Assembly (NCBI RefSeq): GCF_026626885.1
Contig: NZ_JAPNOA010000058.1
Location: 103,910-167,909, forward strand
From: Parathalassolituus penaei
Lineage (GTDB): Bacteria; Pseudomonadota; Gammaproteobacteria; Pseudomonadales; Oceanobacteraceae
Length of the DNA: 64,000 nt
Direction: 5' to 3'
In this document: positions 18,487 to 28,850 of the stretch, in pieces
How the letters are laid out: every line of letters starts with the position of its first letter
Numbering within the stretch: position 1 is the first letter of the stretch
Position numbers and translations under genes: made by a program
Notes under the pieces: generated by a model
Databases searched by the model: none
What the model was told of the DNA's origin: nothing
What the model saw: only the letters and a program-made list of their open reading frames with translations

Positions 18487-19394
18487 GTATTTCTGCTATT
18501 ATTCTGACAAAAAATGAAAAGCTTCATATTGAGCGTTGTATAAAAAGTTTGACTGATGCTGGTATTTCGGTATTTGTTATTGATTCTGGTTCAAGTGATG
18601 GCACTATTGAAATTGCAGAACGTCTTGGTGCTCAGGTTTTTTATAATCAATGGAAGAATTATGCGGATCAGTTTCAATGGGGGCTCGATAATTGCCCTAT
18701 AAATACTGAGTGGGTTATGCGAATGGATGCAGATGAGTATCTGGAGCCTGATTTAATTGATGAGGTTAGAACAGGTCTAATTAGTGTTCCCTCAAATATA
18801 TCCGGGCTTTATATTCGAAGAAAATATTTTTTTCTTGGGCAGTGGATTAAGAAAGGGGCGGTTTATCCATTGAATTTGCTGCGCATTTGGCGTAATGGTA
18901 AAGGGCGAATCGAAGCGCGGTGGATGGATGAACACATTGTATTGTCTGGAGATGGAAATACAATGTTTCTTAATGGACATATTGTGGATGATAATCTTAA
19001 TAACACTCGCTGGTACATAGATAAGCACAATAGATATGCTGATCGTGAAATGATAGATATTGTTGGTCGTAAATACGATTTGTTTGAGCAAGATGAGTCA
19101 ATTGCTAAGGATTCTAGTAATAATCAGGCTCGCATAAAGCGATTTGTGAAGGAACGGGTGTATAATAGCTTGCCGGTTTTTATAAGGCCTACTTTTTATT
19201 TTCTGTATCGATATTTTATACGTTTGGGATTTATGGATGGTGTTAAGGGATTTGCTTTTCATTTTATGCAGGGGTTTTGGTATAGAACTTTGGTCGATTT
19301 ACGAGTATATGAGGCTGAAATGCAAATGAAGCACTGCCAGTCAAAAGCAGAGCGTGTACAGATTTTGAAAGATCTTACCGGGCTTGATTTGTAA
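18483..19394 (+). CDS. Glycosyltransferase family 2
   Basis: 303 aa GT-A fold enzyme. ISAIILTKNEKLHIERCIKSL begins the nucleotide-binding domain, with VIDSGSSDGTIEIAERLGA following and a DAD-type metal motif (RMDADEYLEP) near residue 80. This resembles WaaE/KdtX-type and capsule GT2 enzymes. The start overlaps the acetyltransferase stop (ATGA) and the end overlaps the next gene (TAATG), so the block is translated as a coupled string. The acceptor and donor sugar are unknown. Confidence 0.85.
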   Translation: MSISAIILTKNEKLHIERCIKSLTDAGISVFVIDSGSSDGTIEIAERLGAQVFYNQWKNYADQFQWGLDNCPINTEWVMRMDADEYLEPDLIDEVRTGLISVPSNISGLYIRRKYFFLGQWIKKGAVYPLNLLRIWRNGKGRIEARWMDEHIVLSGDGNTMFLNGHIVDDNLNNTRWYIDKHNRYADREMIDIVGRKYDLFEQDESIAKDSSNNQARIKRFVKERVYNSLPVFIRPTFYFLYRYFIRLGFMDGVKGFAFHFMQGFWYRTLVDLRVYEAEMQMKHCQSKAERVQILKDLTGLDL

Positions 19395-20632
19395 TGAATT
19401 TTCTAGTTTACAGCATCAATTACGCCCCTGAACTAACTGGTATTGGCAAATATAACGGTGAAATGTGTCCCTGGTTGGCTGATGCAGGTGATACTGTTCA
19501 TGTAGTAACAGCACCACCGTATTACCCTGAGTGGAAAATTCATAACGGATTTAATGCATATTCTTTTCAGTCTTCGAAACAGCATGATGTTGTTGTTCAT
19601 CGCTGTCCTCTATATGTGCCAGAAAAACCGACAACAATTAAGCGTATCCTGCATTTAAGCTCCTTTGCTGCATCGTCGGCGTGGCGCCTGTTTTCATTAT
19701 GGAAGCAGAAGCCTGACGTGGTTTTTGTCGTTGAACCCACGCTGTTTTGTGTGCCTGCGGCACTTTTGTTTTGCAAATTACGTGGCAGCAAGGCTGTTTT
19801 GCATATTCAGGATTACGAAGTCGATGCGATGCTAGGGTTGGGAATGGCCGGTAAGTCGGCCGGCTTCATTGGCAGGCTGGCATATGGTGTTGAATCCTGG
19901 TTAATGAAACGTTTTGATAAGGTTTCCAGTATATCGTTCAGCATGCTGGAAAAGGCAAAACAAAAGGGCGTTGCTGCTGAGCGGCTGATGTTTTTTCCAA
20001 ACTGGGCAGATACCGGGTTTGTTACCCCTGAAGTAGATGGCAGCCGTATCCGGGAAGCCTGGGGCTATAAAGCGTCAGATCGTATTGTGTTGTATGCAGG
20101 GAATATGGGCGCCAAACAGGGGCTGGAGCTGGTTATTGATGCGGCTCAGCGTTTTGCTGACCAACCCGACGTCAAGTTTGTAATGGTCGGTTCTGGTGCT
20201 TATGTTGATACCTTAAAAGCCATAGCTGCAGAGAAGAACCTGCCAAACGTCGACTTCAAACCATTACAGGCCTGGGAAGATGTACCTGCTATGTTGGCCA
20301 TGGCTGATGTGCATTTAGTCGTGCAGAAAAAGGGTGCTGCCGATGCTGTGTTGCCTTCCAAGCTGACCAATATTTTGTCAGCCGGTGGATTCGCCGTTGT
20401 CACGGCGGAACCTGAAACTGAACTGGGGCGATTGGCAACGGAATATTCTGGCATTTACACCTGTGTTGAGCCGGAAAATCTGGATGCTTTTTGTACTGGC
20501 TTGAGTGTTGAGCTGGAACGTTCCAATGGTACTAACATGGTTGCTCGTCGTTATGCTGAGCAAAATCTTGATAAAAATGCGATACTTGCGCGGTTTCGTC
20601 AGGAACTTCTGACTCTTACTGGTAAGTACTGA
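19394..20632 (+). CDS. wcaI: WcaI-like colanic acid biosynthesis glycosyltransferase
   Basis: 412 aa GT4 enzyme that closely resembles WcaI: the N-terminus reads [19 protein letters not shown] and continues with [10 protein letters not shown], both characteristic. Further on are [25 protein letters not shown] and [20 protein letters not shown], with AAADVHLV-like and [15 protein letters not shown] segments near the end. In colanic-acid systems WcaI is thought to add fucose. Base composition returns here toward the chromosome average, so this gene marks the inner edge of the AT-rich block. Confidence 0.8.
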   Translation: MNFLVYSINYAPELTGIGKYNGEMCPWLADAGDTVHVVTAPPYYPEWKIHNGFNAYSFQSSKQHDVVVHRCPLYVPEKPTTIKRILHLSSFAASSAWRLFSLWKQKPDVVFVVEPTLFCVPAALLFCKLRGSKAVLHIQDYEVDAMLGLGMAGKSAGFIGRLAYGVESWLMKRFDKVSSISFSMLEKAKQKGVAAERLMFFPNWADTGFVTPEVDGSRIREAWGYKASDRIVLYAGNMGAKQGLELVIDAAQRFADQPDVKFVMVGSGAYVDTLKAIAAEKNLPNVDFKPLQAWEDVPAMLAMADVHLVVQKKGAADAVLPSKLTNILSAGGFAVVTAEPETELGRLATEYSGIYTCVEPENLDAFCTGLSVELERSNGTNMVARRYAEQNLDKNAILARFRQELLTLTGKY

Positions 20633-20669
20633 TAATTTTATAACTTTTGGTTTTATACAAGGGATTTTT

Positions 20670-21797
20670 ATGTCTAAGAAAGTCGCTCTCATCACTGGTA
20701 TCACTGGCCAGGACGGTTCTTACCTTGCAGAGTTTCTGTTGGAAAAAGGTTACGAAGTCCACGGTATCAAACGTCGTGCATCCTCTTTTAATACTGAACG
20801 TATTGATCATATCTATCGCGACCGCCATGAAGATAACGTTAATTTCTTTATGCATTATGGTGACCTGACCGATACTTCCAACCTGACCCGTATTCTGCGC
20901 GAAGTTCAACCTGATGAAGTGTATAATCTCGGCGCTCAATCGCATGTAGCGGTTTCTTTCGAAGCACCGGAATATACAGCGGATGTCGATGCTATTGGCA
21001 CCCTGCGCTTGCTGGAAGCGATTCGTTTCCTGGGCATGGAAAAGAAAACCCGTTTTTACCAGGCTTCTACTTCTGAGTTGTATGGTCTGGTTCAGGAAAT
21101 TCCACAAAAAGAAACCACGCCGTTCCACCCGCGTTCTCCATACGCGGTTGCCAAAATGTATGCCTACTGGATCACCGTAAACTACCGTGAATCCTATGGC
21201 ATGTATGCCTGTAACGGCATTCTGTTCAATCACGAATCTCCACGTCGTGGTGAAACCTTCGTGACCCGTAAGATTACTCGTGGTTTGGCCAATATTTCTC
21301 AGGGTCTGGAAAAATGCCTGTATATGGGCAACATCGATTCTCTGCGCGACTGGGGTCATGCCAAAGACTACGTTCGTATGCAATGGATGATGCTGCAGCA
21401 AGAGCAAGCCGATGATTTCGTGATTGCAACCGGCAAGCAGATTTCTGTACGTGAATTTATTGCCATGTCTGCTCAAGAACTGGGAATCACCCTGCGCTTT
21501 GAAGGTGAAGGCGTGAACGAATTCGCCACCGTTGAAGCGATTGCTGACCAGGCAGCTGTTCCGGGCGTCAAAGTGGGCGACGTGATTGTTCGTATCGATC
21601 CGAAATACTTCCGTCCTGCCGAAGTTGAAACCCTGTTGGGTGATCCATCCAAAGCCAAAGAAAAACTGGGTTGGGTTCCGGAAATTACCGTTGAAGAAAT
21701 GTGTGCCGAAATGGTCCAGAACGATCTTCTGAAAGCCAAACAGCATGCGTTACTGAAATCGCACGGTTACGACGTTAGTGTTTCTGTAGAAGGATAA
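20670..21797 (+). CDS. gmd: GDP-mannose 4,6-dehydratase
   Basis: 375 aa short-chain dehydrogenase/reductase converting GDP-D-mannose to GDP-4-keto-6-deoxymannose with NADP. Seen are the Rossmann motif [19 protein letters not shown] at residue 10, [28 protein letters not shown], the catalytic TSELYG and [12 protein letters not shown] (Tyr-x3-Lys), and the GRP-like [16 protein letters not shown]. Length is that of the E. coli enzyme. A 37-bp gap precedes it and fcl follows after 11 bp, giving the two-step GDP-L-fucose pathway. Confidence 0.95.
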   Translation: MSKKVALITGITGQDGSYLAEFLLEKGYEVHGIKRRASSFNTERIDHIYRDRHEDNVNFFMHYGDLTDTSNLTRILREVQPDEVYNLGAQSHVAVSFEAPEYTADVDAIGTLRLLEAIRFLGMEKKTRFYQASTSELYGLVQEIPQKETTPFHPRSPYAVAKMYAYWITVNYRESYGMYACNGILFNHESPRRGETFVTRKITRGLANISQGLEKCLYMGNIDSLRDWGHAKDYVRMQWMMLQQEQADDFVIATGKQISVREFIAMSAQELGITLRFEGEGVNEFATVEAIADQAAVPGVKVGDVIVRIDPKYFRPAEVETLLGDPSKAKEKLGWVPEITVEEMCAEMVQNDLLKAKQHALLKSHGYDVSVSVEG

Positions 21798-21808
21798 GGA
21801 ATCGATTT

Positions 21809-22768
21809 ATGAAACGGATATTTGTTGCTGGCCACAAAGGCATGGTCGGTTCGGCGATTGTTCGCCAGCTGAGTAAAACCGACGGTGTTGAACTGGTTGT
21901 TCGTGATCGTTCGCAGCTTAATCTGTTAAGTCAGGCTGATGTACAGGCATTTTTTCAACAGGAAAAAATTGATGCTGTGTATCTGGCGGCGGCCAAGGTT
22001 GGCGGTATTGTTGCCAACAACACCTATCCGGCTGAATTTATCTACGAGAACCTGATGATTGAATGCAACATCGTGCATTCTGCTCATCTGGCCGGTATTC
22101 AGGATCTCTTGTTCCTTGGATCTTCTTGCATCTATCCGAAGTTTGCAGAGCAGCCGATGGCTGAGTCAGCGCTGCTGACCGGGATTCTGGAGCCTACCAA
22201 CGAGCCTTATGCCATTGCTAAAATTGCAGGTATCAAACTGTGTGAAAGTTACAACCGCCAGTATGGTCGTAACTACCGCAGTGTGATGCCGACCAATCTT
22301 TACGGCGAGAACGACAACTTCCACCCGAATAACTCTCATGTTATTCCTGCGTTGATGCGTCGTTTCCATGAAGCCAAATTGGTTAATGCGCCTGAGGTGG
22401 TGGTTTGGGGTTCAGGCAAGCCGATGCGTGAGTTCCTGCACGTGGACGATATGGCAGCTGCGTCTATTTTCGTTATGAACGTAGATCAGGCGACTTACGA
22501 GTCATGCACTGAGCCAATGCTGTCTCACATTAACGTGGGAACAGGTGTTGACTGCACGATTGCCGAGTTGGCTCATACCATGGCGGAAGTGGTCGGCTTC
22601 ACTGGGCAGGTTGTGTTTGATTCAACCAAACCGGATGGCACACCACGTAAGCTGATGAGTGTAGAAACGCTGGCCAAATTGGGCTGGAACTACAACATCA
22701 ATCTGAAAGACGGTTTGGCATCTACGTATGCCTGGTTCCTGGCGAATCAGGATAGTTTCAGGGGCTGA
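21809..22768 (+). CDS. fcl: GDP-L-fucose synthase
   Basis: 319 aa epimerase/reductase completing GDP-L-fucose synthesis from the Gmd product, using NADPH. It shows the N-terminal [14 protein letters not shown] Rossmann motif, [33 protein letters not shown] (catalytic Ser-Cys), and [18 protein letters not shown] with the Tyr-x3-Lys pair, then [20 protein letters not shown]. It immediately follows gmd. It commits the locus to a fucose-containing or related 6-deoxyhexose polysaccharide. Confidence 0.95.
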   Translation: MKRIFVAGHKGMVGSAIVRQLSKTDGVELVVRDRSQLNLLSQADVQAFFQQEKIDAVYLAAAKVGGIVANNTYPAEFIYENLMIECNIVHSAHLAGIQDLLFLGSSCIYPKFAEQPMAESALLTGILEPTNEPYAIAKIAGIKLCESYNRQYGRNYRSVMPTNLYGENDNFHPNNSHVIPALMRRFHEAKLVNAPEVVVWGSGKPMREFLHVDDMAAASIFVMNVDQATYESCTEPMLSHINVGTGVDCTIAELAHTMAEVVGFTGQVVFDSTKPDGTPRKLMSVETLAKLGWNYNINLKDGLASTYAWFLANQDSFRG

Positions 22769-22783
22769 TCAGGAGCATATACG

Positions 22784-23803
22784 ATGAAAATTCTTGTAAC
22801 GGGTGGTACTGGATATATTGGTAGCCATTTTGTGGTGGTTGCCCAACAAGCTGGCATGGATGTGGTGATCGTTGACTCTTTGGAGAATAGCTCCGCAAAA
22901 GTAGTTGATGCGATTGAATCGATTACTGGAATCAGACCCTATTTTTATAAGGGCATTGATCATGATATTGGTTTGTTGAACGGTATTTTCTCAAACCACA
23001 AATTTGATGCAGTTGTGCATTTTGCGGGATACAAATCAGTCGCAGAATCGACTCGGGAACCGATGAAGTATTACCGTAATAACGTCGGTGGCACGGCGGT
23101 ATTGATGGAAGTTATGCGTAATCACAACGTCACCAACTTTGTGTTTTCTTCTTCCGCTACTATTTATGGTTTTCCTCAGTTCAACCCGTATACCGAAAGT
23201 CATCCAATCTCACCGTTTAACGTATATGGACATAGCAAAGCCATGGTGGAAACCATGATGCAAAGCCAGTGCGGTGCGGTGCCTGAATGGTCTGCTATTG
23301 CTTTGCGTTATTTCAACCCGGTTGGTGCTCATCCTGGTGGTGACCTCGGGGAAGACCCGAAAGGTATTCCCAATAACCTGATGCCGTATTTGACCAAAGT
23401 TGCTGTTGGTGCACTGCCAGAACTCGGTATTTTCGGCAACAACTACGATACCGTTGATGGTACCGGTGTACGTGACTACATCCATGTGATGGATTTGGCA
23501 GAGGGGCATTTGAAAGCCCTTGAGTGGGTTAACAGTCATCGTGGCTTTACGGCGGTAAACCTTGGCGCTGGTTACGGTTACTCCGTTTTGCAAATAGTAG
23601 AAGCATTCGAGCGTGTTAATGGTGTGAAGGTCCCCTATAGCTTCAAACCTCGTCGTGCTGGTGATTTGCCTGCTTATTGGGCCGATGCCAGTACTGCTGA
23701 GCGTGTTTTGGATTGGAAGGTTTCTCGTTCGTTGGATGATATGGTTCGTGATTCATGGACCTGGCAATCACGTCATCCGAACGGATATGGTGATGACTCT
23801 TAA
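22784..23803 (+). CDS. galE: UDP-glucose 4-epimerase
   Basis: 339 aa SDR enzyme interconverting UDP-glucose and UDP-galactose (or the N-acetyl forms). It has VTGGTGYIGSHFVV at the N-terminus, HFAGYKSVAEST, FSSSATIYG, the YGHSKAMVE catalytic pair, RYFNPVGAHP and DGTGVRDYIHVMDLAEGH, all standard for GalE. AGGAG precedes the ATG. Its stop overlaps the gmm start (TAATG). It supplies galactose to the repeat unit. Confidence 0.93.
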   Translation: MKILVTGGTGYIGSHFVVVAQQAGMDVVIVDSLENSSAKVVDAIESITGIRPYFYKGIDHDIGLLNGIFSNHKFDAVVHFAGYKSVAESTREPMKYYRNNVGGTAVLMEVMRNHNVTNFVFSSSATIYGFPQFNPYTESHPISPFNVYGHSKAMVETMMQSQCGAVPEWSAIALRYFNPVGAHPGGDLGEDPKGIPNNLMPYLTKVAVGALPELGIFGNNYDTVDGTGVRDYIHVMDLAEGHLKALEWVNSHRGFTAVNLGAGYGYSVLQIVEAFERVNGVKVPYSFKPRRAGDLPAYWADASTAERVLDWKVSRSLDDMVRDSWTWQSRHPNGYGDDS

Positions 23804-24276
23804 TGACTTGGTTGGATCAACAAACCTTCAAAACCGTTATTAACAGCACACCTCTGATTTCTATCGACCTGATTGTTCGTAACGAACAGGGGCAGGTGCT
23901 GGTAGGGCAGCGCTGTAATCGTCCGGCAAAAGGTTATTGGTTTGTACCTGGCGGACGAGTCGTCAAGAATGAACTGTTGTCGGATGCATTCCAGCGCCTG
24001 ACTCTGGCTGAAATAGGTACTGCGCTCTCCATTAAACAAGCCCGATTTATCGGGCTGTTTGAGCACTTCTACAGCGATTCAGTGTTTGATGATAACGTGT
24101 CGACCCATTACATCGTGAATGGTTTCGAGTTGGTGCTTGATTCGGCGTTGCTGAGTCTGCCGTTCGATCAGCACGATGGTTATCGGTGGCTATCAGAGGC
24201 CGATTTGATAGCCGATGAAAGAGTGCATGAGCACTCAAAATGGTATTTCGAAACAGATAAAGGATATCGGGCATGA
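23803..24276 (+). CDS. gmm: GDP-mannose mannosyl hydrolase (Nudix)
   Basis: 157 aa. This Nudix relative hydrolyses GDP-mannose at the sugar carbon and is found in colanic-acid-type loci, where it adjusts GDP-mannose and GDP-fucose supply. It begins with [19 protein letters not shown], has the [17 protein letters not shown] segment and the changed Nudix box ([12 protein letters not shown]) typical of Gmm rather than pyrophosphohydrolases. It overlaps galE upstream and manC downstream, so it is translationally coupled to both. Confidence 0.9.
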   Translation: MTWLDQQTFKTVINSTPLISIDLIVRNEQGQVLVGQRCNRPAKGYWFVPGGRVVKNELLSDAFQRLTLAEIGTALSIKQARFIGLFEHFYSDSVFDDNVSTHYIVNGFELVLDSALLSLPFDQHDGYRWLSEADLIADERVHEHSKWYFETDKGYRA

Positions 24277-25703
24277 TCCCTGTAATTATGGCCGGTGGTT
24301 CCGGCACTCGCCTGTGGCCACTGTCCCGCACGGCATTTCCCAAGCAATTTCTGGCGCTGGATGGCCAGCTGACCATGCTGCAGCAAACCGCTGCGCGTCT
24401 GGATGGTTTGTCTGAACAGGCTCCAATGGTGATCTGTAACGAAGATCACCGTTTTTTGGTGGCAGACCAACTGCTGCAACACGGTAAAAAAGCCACCATT
24501 CTGCTGGAGCCGGTTGGCCGTAATACGGCACCGGCGATTGCGCTGGCGGCGTTTCAGGCATTGGCTCAGAACACCGGTGATGAAGCCCCGGTGTTGCTGG
24601 TGCTGGCAGCCGACCATGTGATTCGTAATACCAAAGCCTTCCAGCAAGCGGCCAGTGCGCTGCTGCCAGCGGTAAAAGCGGGCAAGATAGGTACGCTGGG
24701 TATTGTGCCTACCGAACCGGCGACTGGTTACGGATATATCCGTGCCGGTGTTGCTGCTGATGCCGGGTTTGTGGTGGAGCAGTTTATCGAAAAACCGAAC
24801 CTGGCAACCGCTCAGGAGTATGTCGCCGCCGGTAATTATTACTGGAATAGCGGCATGTTTATGGTGCGTGCCGATCGCTATCTGGAGTTGCTTAAGCAGT
24901 TCCGTGCCGATATTTACCAGGCCTGTGAACAAGCCATGGCCAATGTGGTGGCTGATCTGGATTTTGTGCGTGTGAATGGTGAAGCGTTTAAAGCCTGCCC
25001 GGATGAGTCCATTGACTACGCCATTATGGAGCCGCTGTCGGCGGTTGCAGGTGAGCCACAAGTGGTGGTTGCTCCACTGGATGCTGGCTGGAGTGATGTT
25101 GGTAGCTGGTCTGCCCTGTGGGACATTGCCGAAAAAGACGAAGGCAATAACGCGACTCTGGGCGAGTCTGATGTGATTATGAGCAACACCACCAACAGTT
25201 TTGTGTATGGTGAAAAACGCCTGATCACAACGCTGGGCGTGGATAATCTGGTGATTATCGATACCCCGGATGCCCTGCTGGTTGCCAATAAAGATGAAGT
25301 CCAGAATGTGAAAAACATTGTGGCTGAAATCAAGGCAGCCCAGCGTAACGAGCATCAGCAGCACCGTGAAGTGTATCGTCCATGGGGTAAATACGATTCG
25401 GTTGATAACGGCAGCCGTTATCAGGTGAAGCGTATTACTGTTAAGCCGGGTGCGAAGCTGAGTGTGCAGATGCACCACCATCGTGCCGAGCACTGGATTG
25501 TGGTATCGGGTACGGCGCGTGTTACCAATGGTGAAAAGACCTATCTGGTAACCGAAAACGAGTCAACCTATATCCCGATTGGCCAGATTCACGCGTTGGA
25601 AAACCCTGGTGTTATCGAGCTGGAGATGATTGAAGTTCAGTCTGGTTCGTATCTGGGTGAAGACGATATCGTGCGGTTTAAAGACCTGTACGGCCGGGCC
25701 TGA
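24273..25703 (+). CDS. manC: Mannose-1-phosphate guanylyltransferase / mannose-6-phosphate isomerase
   Basis: 476 aa bifunctional enzyme. The N-terminal GDP-mannose pyrophosphorylase has [32 protein letters not shown] and [13 protein letters not shown]. The C-terminal cupin isomerase domain (from about residue 360) has [31 protein letters not shown] and the [13 protein letters not shown] metal-site region. It converts mannose-6-P via mannose-1-P to GDP-mannose together with the phosphomannomutase downstream. A strong terminator follows, so the long operon probably ends here. Confidence 0.95.
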   Translation: MIPVIMAGGSGTRLWPLSRTAFPKQFLALDGQLTMLQQTAARLDGLSEQAPMVICNEDHRFLVADQLLQHGKKATILLEPVGRNTAPAIALAAFQALAQNTGDEAPVLLVLAADHVIRNTKAFQQAASALLPAVKAGKIGTLGIVPTEPATGYGYIRAGVAADAGFVVEQFIEKPNLATAQEYVAAGNYYWNSGMFMVRADRYLELLKQFRADIYQACEQAMANVVADLDFVRVNGEAFKACPDESIDYAIMEPLSAVAGEPQVVVAPLDAGWSDVGSWSALWDIAEKDEGNNATLGESDVIMSNTTNSFVYGEKRLITTLGVDNLVIIDTPDALLVANKDEVQNVKNIVAEIKAAQRNEHQQHREVYRPWGKYDSVDNGSRYQVKRITVKPGAKLSVQMHHHRAEHWIVVSGTARVTNGEKTYLVTENESTYIPIGQIHALENPGVIELEMIEVQSGSYLGEDDIVRFKDLYGRA

Positions 25704-25717
25704 TGGCGTGGTGAAAT

Positions 25718-25745
25718 AAAAGGGGCGCAAGCCCCTTTTGTTTTT
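25718..25745 (+). terminator. Intrinsic terminator after manC
   Basis: AAAAGGGGC, loop GCAA, GCCCCTTTT followed by GTTTTT. It is a perfect stem 15 bp after the manC stop and probably ends the polysaccharide operon. Confidence 0.88.
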
Positions 25746-25754
25746 GCAGGCTTT

Positions 25755-25806
25755 GTAGGAACGGATCAGGTCGCGGCTAACAGCTTCGCTGCTGCCGCTC
25801 CTACAG
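25755..25806 (+). repeat. REP-like palindrome, copy 4
   Basis: Full copy. Outer arms TGTAGGA and TCCTACA enclose the core GCGGCTAACAGC-TTC-GCTGCTGCCGC. With copy 5 it forms a tandem pair 82 bp apart that also shares the downstream GGTGTTATG. Confidence 0.85.
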
Positions 25807-25852
25807 GGGCAGGGTGTTATGTTGTGGTTAACGATTTTGGGGTTAACGCTTA

Positions 25853-25902
25853 TCGCGGCTAACAGCTTCGCTGCTGCCGCTCCTGCAGGGATGGGGTGTT
25901 AT
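25853..25902 (+). repeat. REP-like palindrome, copy 5
   Basis: Same core as copy 4, followed by CTCCTGCAGGG and GGTGTTATG. The extended match to copy 4 suggests a local duplication rather than independent insertion. Confidence 0.85.
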
Positions 25903-25962
25903 GCTTGTGGCCGGACTGGGCATGTGTTTTTTCGAATAATGGAATGATTTTGGGGGATTGGT

Positions 25963-27387
25963 ATGTCGGTTGTTTCTTCAGCGGTGCTGGCTAATAGCGG
26001 CATCAAATTCGGTACCAGTGGTGCCCGTGGTTTGGTGGAGCAGTTTACCAACGAGGCTTGTGCGGCGTTTACCTGTGCGTTTGTGGCGGTGATGCGCCAG
26101 AGCTTTGTATTTGATCGGGTGGCGATTGGTATCGACCGTCGTCCTTCCAGCCCGGCAATGGCGGCGGCGTGTGCCGGTGCGCTGCAGCAGCTGGGCCTTG
26201 AGGTGGATTATTACGGCATTCTGCCAACGCCTGCATTGGCGCTGAAGAGTATGGCGGATGGTATTCCGTCCATCATGATTACCGGCAGCCATATTCCGTT
26301 TGATCGTAATGGCATCAAGTTTTATCGCCCGGATGGCGAAATCGAAAAAGCCGACGAGCTGGCGATTCTGGCGGTAGAAGCAGAGGTGCCAGCGGTTGAG
26401 CCATGTTTGCCAGAGGCTTCTGATGCGGCGGTGGCGTTTTATCGCAGCCGTAATCTGGATATGTTCCCAGCTGGTTTGCTGGCGGGTAAGCGTATTGGTT
26501 TGTACGAGCACTCGGCTGCTGGCCGCGATATCTGCCGTGATGTGCTGGAGCAGCTGGGCGCTACCGTGGTGTCGCTGGGTCGTACCGAAACCTTCGTGCC
26601 GATTGATACCGAAGCGGTATCAGCAGAAGACCAGCAGCGTGGCCGTGAATGGGCTGCCGAACACCAGCTGGATGCGTTGTTTTCGACCGATGGCGACGGT
26701 GACCGCCCATTGCTGGGTGATGAAACCGGTACCTGGTTGCGTGGCGATATTCTGGGTCTGTTGTGTGCCCGTTATCTTGGGATTCAGGCGCTGGCTGTGC
26801 CGGTGAGCTGTAACAGTGCTATTGAAGCCAGCGGTGCATTTGCGCGGGTTATGCGTACCCGTATCGGTTCTCCGTATGTGATTGAAGGCATGCAGCAGCT
26901 GGCGGGTGAGTTTGCCGGTGTGGCCGGTTTTGAAGCCAACGGTGGTTTCTTGCTGGGTACTGATATTCAGGTAAACGGTGCCTCGGTACGTGCCTTGCCA
27001 ACCCGTGATGCGCTGTTACCGGCGCTGGTGTTGCTGGCAATTTCGGTTGCTGAAAACAAGCCGATTTCGGCGGTATTGGCAGAGTTGCCAGCGCGTTATA
27101 CCGGCAGTGATCGTATTCAGGAGTTTCCGACCGAAAAAAGTCAGGCGTTGATTGCGGGCTGGCGCGAAGACGTGGCCGGTTTACTGGCGTTTCTGGGAAT
27201 GTCGGCCGAGGTGGTGGATGTGAACAATACCGATGGTCTGCGTTTGACGCTGGACAATGGTGAGGTGGTGCATTTGCGTCCGTCGGGTAACGCACCTGAG
27301 TTGCGCTGTTATGCCGAGTCGGCGTCGGCGGAAGCCGCCAGCCAGTTGGTAACCTTTGTGTTGGGCAAGTTGGCCAGTCTGCGTTAA
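25963..27387 (+). CDS. manB: Phosphomannomutase / phosphohexomutase
   Basis: 474 aa alpha-D-phosphohexomutase interconverting mannose-6-P and mannose-1-P. The substrate and metal loops are present: KFGTSGARG near residue 15, the phosphoserine loop in the form TGSHIPFDRNGIKFY, the Mg loop STDGDGDRPLL, the sugar loop GFEANGGFLLGTD, and the phosphate loop RPSGNAPELRCYAE. The TGSHIP loop (common form TASHNP) marks the CpsG/ManB-like subfamily with an altered loop but a kept serine. It is separated from manC by a terminator and two REP copies, so it has its own promoter. Confidence 0.9.
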   Translation: MSVVSSAVLANSGIKFGTSGARGLVEQFTNEACAAFTCAFVAVMRQSFVFDRVAIGIDRRPSSPAMAAACAGALQQLGLEVDYYGILPTPALALKSMADGIPSIMITGSHIPFDRNGIKFYRPDGEIEKADELAILAVEAEVPAVEPCLPEASDAAVAFYRSRNLDMFPAGLLAGKRIGLYEHSAAGRDICRDVLEQLGATVVSLGRTETFVPIDTEAVSAEDQQRGREWAAEHQLDALFSTDGDGDRPLLGDETGTWLRGDILGLLCARYLGIQALAVPVSCNSAIEASGAFARVMRTRIGSPYVIEGMQQLAGEFAGVAGFEANGGFLLGTDIQVNGASVRALPTRDALLPALVLLAISVAENKPISAVLAELPARYTGSDRIQEFPTEKSQALIAGWREDVAGLLAFLGMSAEVVDVNNTDGLRLTLDNGEVVHLRPSGNAPELRCYAESASAEAASQLVTFVLGKLASLR

Positions 27388-27425
27388 TGCGAGGGCTAGC
27401 CTTTTCGTGTTATCCCGAGATTGTG

Positions 27426-27443
27426 ATGGGCATAAATGCCCAT
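27426..27443. repeat. Perfect 8-bp inverted repeat ATGGGCAT-AA-ATGCCCAT
   Basis: Palindrome 38 bp after the manB stop, unrelated to the GCGGCTAACAGC family. It may act as a weak terminator or belong to a second repeat family; only one copy is seen here. Confidence 0.5.
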
Positions 27444-27508
27444 CCTACCGGTTTGTCTGTCGCGAAGATCGTGATGATAGGGATGCTTATGTAAGTAATG
27501 CGCATTAG

Positions 27509-27546
27509 ATCTCGGCTAACAGCTTCGTTTTTTCCGTTTCTGGCGT
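27509..27546 (+). repeat. REP-like palindrome, decayed copy 6
   Basis: TCTCGGCTAACAGCTTCG matches the family core but the right arm has changed to TTTTTTCCGTTTCTGGCG, so the hairpin is lost. It lies between manB and rfbB. Confidence 0.6.
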
Positions 27547-27573
27547 TCTTGCTGCGGAGTTTGTTTACCGGGA

Positions 27574-28638
27574 TTAAATTCCTAATCTTTGCAGGCGGTA
27601 TTCACCGCTGATGACCTGTTGCCACCATTGCGGGTTGGCCAGGTACCATTCCACGGTTTTGCGGATGCCGGTTTCAAAATTCTCGGTTGGTTCCCAGCCG
27701 AGTTGCTGTTTGATTTTGTCGCAGTTAATGGCGTAGCGGCGGTCGTGTCCAGGTCTGTCTTCCACAAAGCGTATCAGGTCGCGGTAGTGCCGAATGCCTT
27801 CTGGTTTGTTGGGAGCCAGTTCTTCCAGCAGGCTGCACAGGGTTTCAACGATGCTGATATTGGTTTTTTCGCAATTGCCGCCGATGTTGTAGGTTTCACC
27901 GGGAACCCCCTGTTGGGCAACGGTTAACAATGCGCGGGCGTGGTCGTCTACGAATAACCAGTCACGAATCTGCAGGCCGTTGCCATACACCGGCAGTGGC
28001 CGTCCGCTGATGGCGTTGAGAATCATGTGCGGAATCAGTTTCTCCGGGAACTGGCAGGGGCCGTAGTTGTTGGAGCAGTTGGTAATGACTACAGGCAGGC
28101 CCCAGGTACGGTGCCAGGCGCGCACAAGATGATCGGCGGCGGCTTTGCTGGCGGAGTAGGGCGAGCTGGGCGCGTAGGCGTTTTGTTCTGTGGCCGCGGC
28201 GGCTGAGTGTTCGAGGTCGCCGTACACTTCGTCGGTGGATACATGCACCAGCTTGAATTGCCTGCGGCGAGTTTCTGGCAGCTGCTGCCAGTAATCGCGG
28301 CTGGCTTGTAACAGGTTAAAGGTGCCGACGATATTGGTCTGAATAAAATCATCCGGGCCATCGATGGAGCGGTCGACATGGCTTTCCGCCGCCAGGTGCA
28401 GAATGGCATCGGGCTGGGTGTTGTTGATGATCTGCTGCAGCTGGTTGAAGTGGCGAATATCGCCTTCAACAAACTGGTAATCCGGGTGGTCGGCCACCGG
28501 CTGCAATGAGCTGAGATTACCCGCGTAGGTCAGGCAATCCAGATTGGTGATCCGGAACGGGGTCGGGCATTCCAGCAGAGCGTGACGGATCAGGGCGCTG
28601 CCAATAAAACCGGCGCCGCCGGTAATCAGAAGTTTCAT
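27574..28638 (-). CDS. rfbB: dTDP-glucose 4,6-dehydratase
   Basis: 354 aa SDR enzyme making dTDP-4-keto-6-deoxyglucose, the second step to dTDP-L-rhamnose. It shows [60 protein letters not shown] with the catalytic Tyr-x3-Lys, [14 protein letters not shown] and [15 protein letters not shown]. The start is taken at MKLLITGG (28638) because the SDR glycine motif must be N-terminal. It is the last of three rhamnose genes on this strand and is split from rfbD by a REP-containing gap of about 210 bp. Confidence 0.95.
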   Translation of the reverse strand: MKLLITGGAGFIGSALIRHALLECPTPFRITNLDCLTYAGNLSSLQPVADHPDYQFVEGDIRHFNQLQQIINNTQPDAILHLAAESHVDRSIDGPDDFIQTNIVGTFNLLQASRDYWQQLPETRRRQFKLVHVSTDEVYGDLEHSAAAATEQNAYAPSSPYSASKAAADHLVRAWHRTWGLPVVITNCSNNYGPCQFPEKLIPHMILNAISGRPLPVYGNGLQIRDWLFVDDHARALLTVAQQGVPGETYNIGGNCEKTNISIVETLCSLLEELAPNKPEGIRHYRDLIRFVEDRPGHDRRYAINCDKIKQQLGWEPTENFETGIRKTVEWYLANPQWWQQVISGEYRLQRLGI

Positions 28639-28749
28639 GAAAAACAGGTGTACCAAAATTCAGAAGGCCACAGTGCGCTGGCGGCCGGGGCCGACAGTTT
28701 ACGTGATTATTAGCGATGTGCATCTGGGCTTGGTGGTTTGGCAGGTGTT

Positions 28750-28812
28750 ACAGGAGCGGCTTCTGTGCGGAGTGTATCGCGGCTAACAGCTTCGCTGCTA
28801 CCGCTCCTGCAG
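28750..28812 (+). repeat. REP-like palindrome, copy 7
   Basis: Outer CAGGAGCGGC at 28751-28760 pairs with CCGCTCCTGC near 28800-28810; the core GCGGCTAACAGC-TTC-GCTGCTACCGC lies between. It fills the rfbD-rfbB gap. Confidence 0.85.
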
Positions 28813-28850
28813 CGATCTGCAGGGGACGTCTGTGCGTGTTGGTTGCTGTT

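Noticed and set aside
20616-21746. 376-codon open frame opposite gmd
   Set aside because: gmd on the plus strand is complete and conserved; the antisense frame shows no recognisable family.
24180-25493. 437-codon open frame opposite manC
   Set aside because: Antisense shadow; manC and gmm are certain and this frame crosses both.
25963-27387. manB as a second glmM
   Set aside because: It has the TGSHIP loop and lies with manC, whereas glmM at 46 kb has SASHNP and the usual folP-glmM context.
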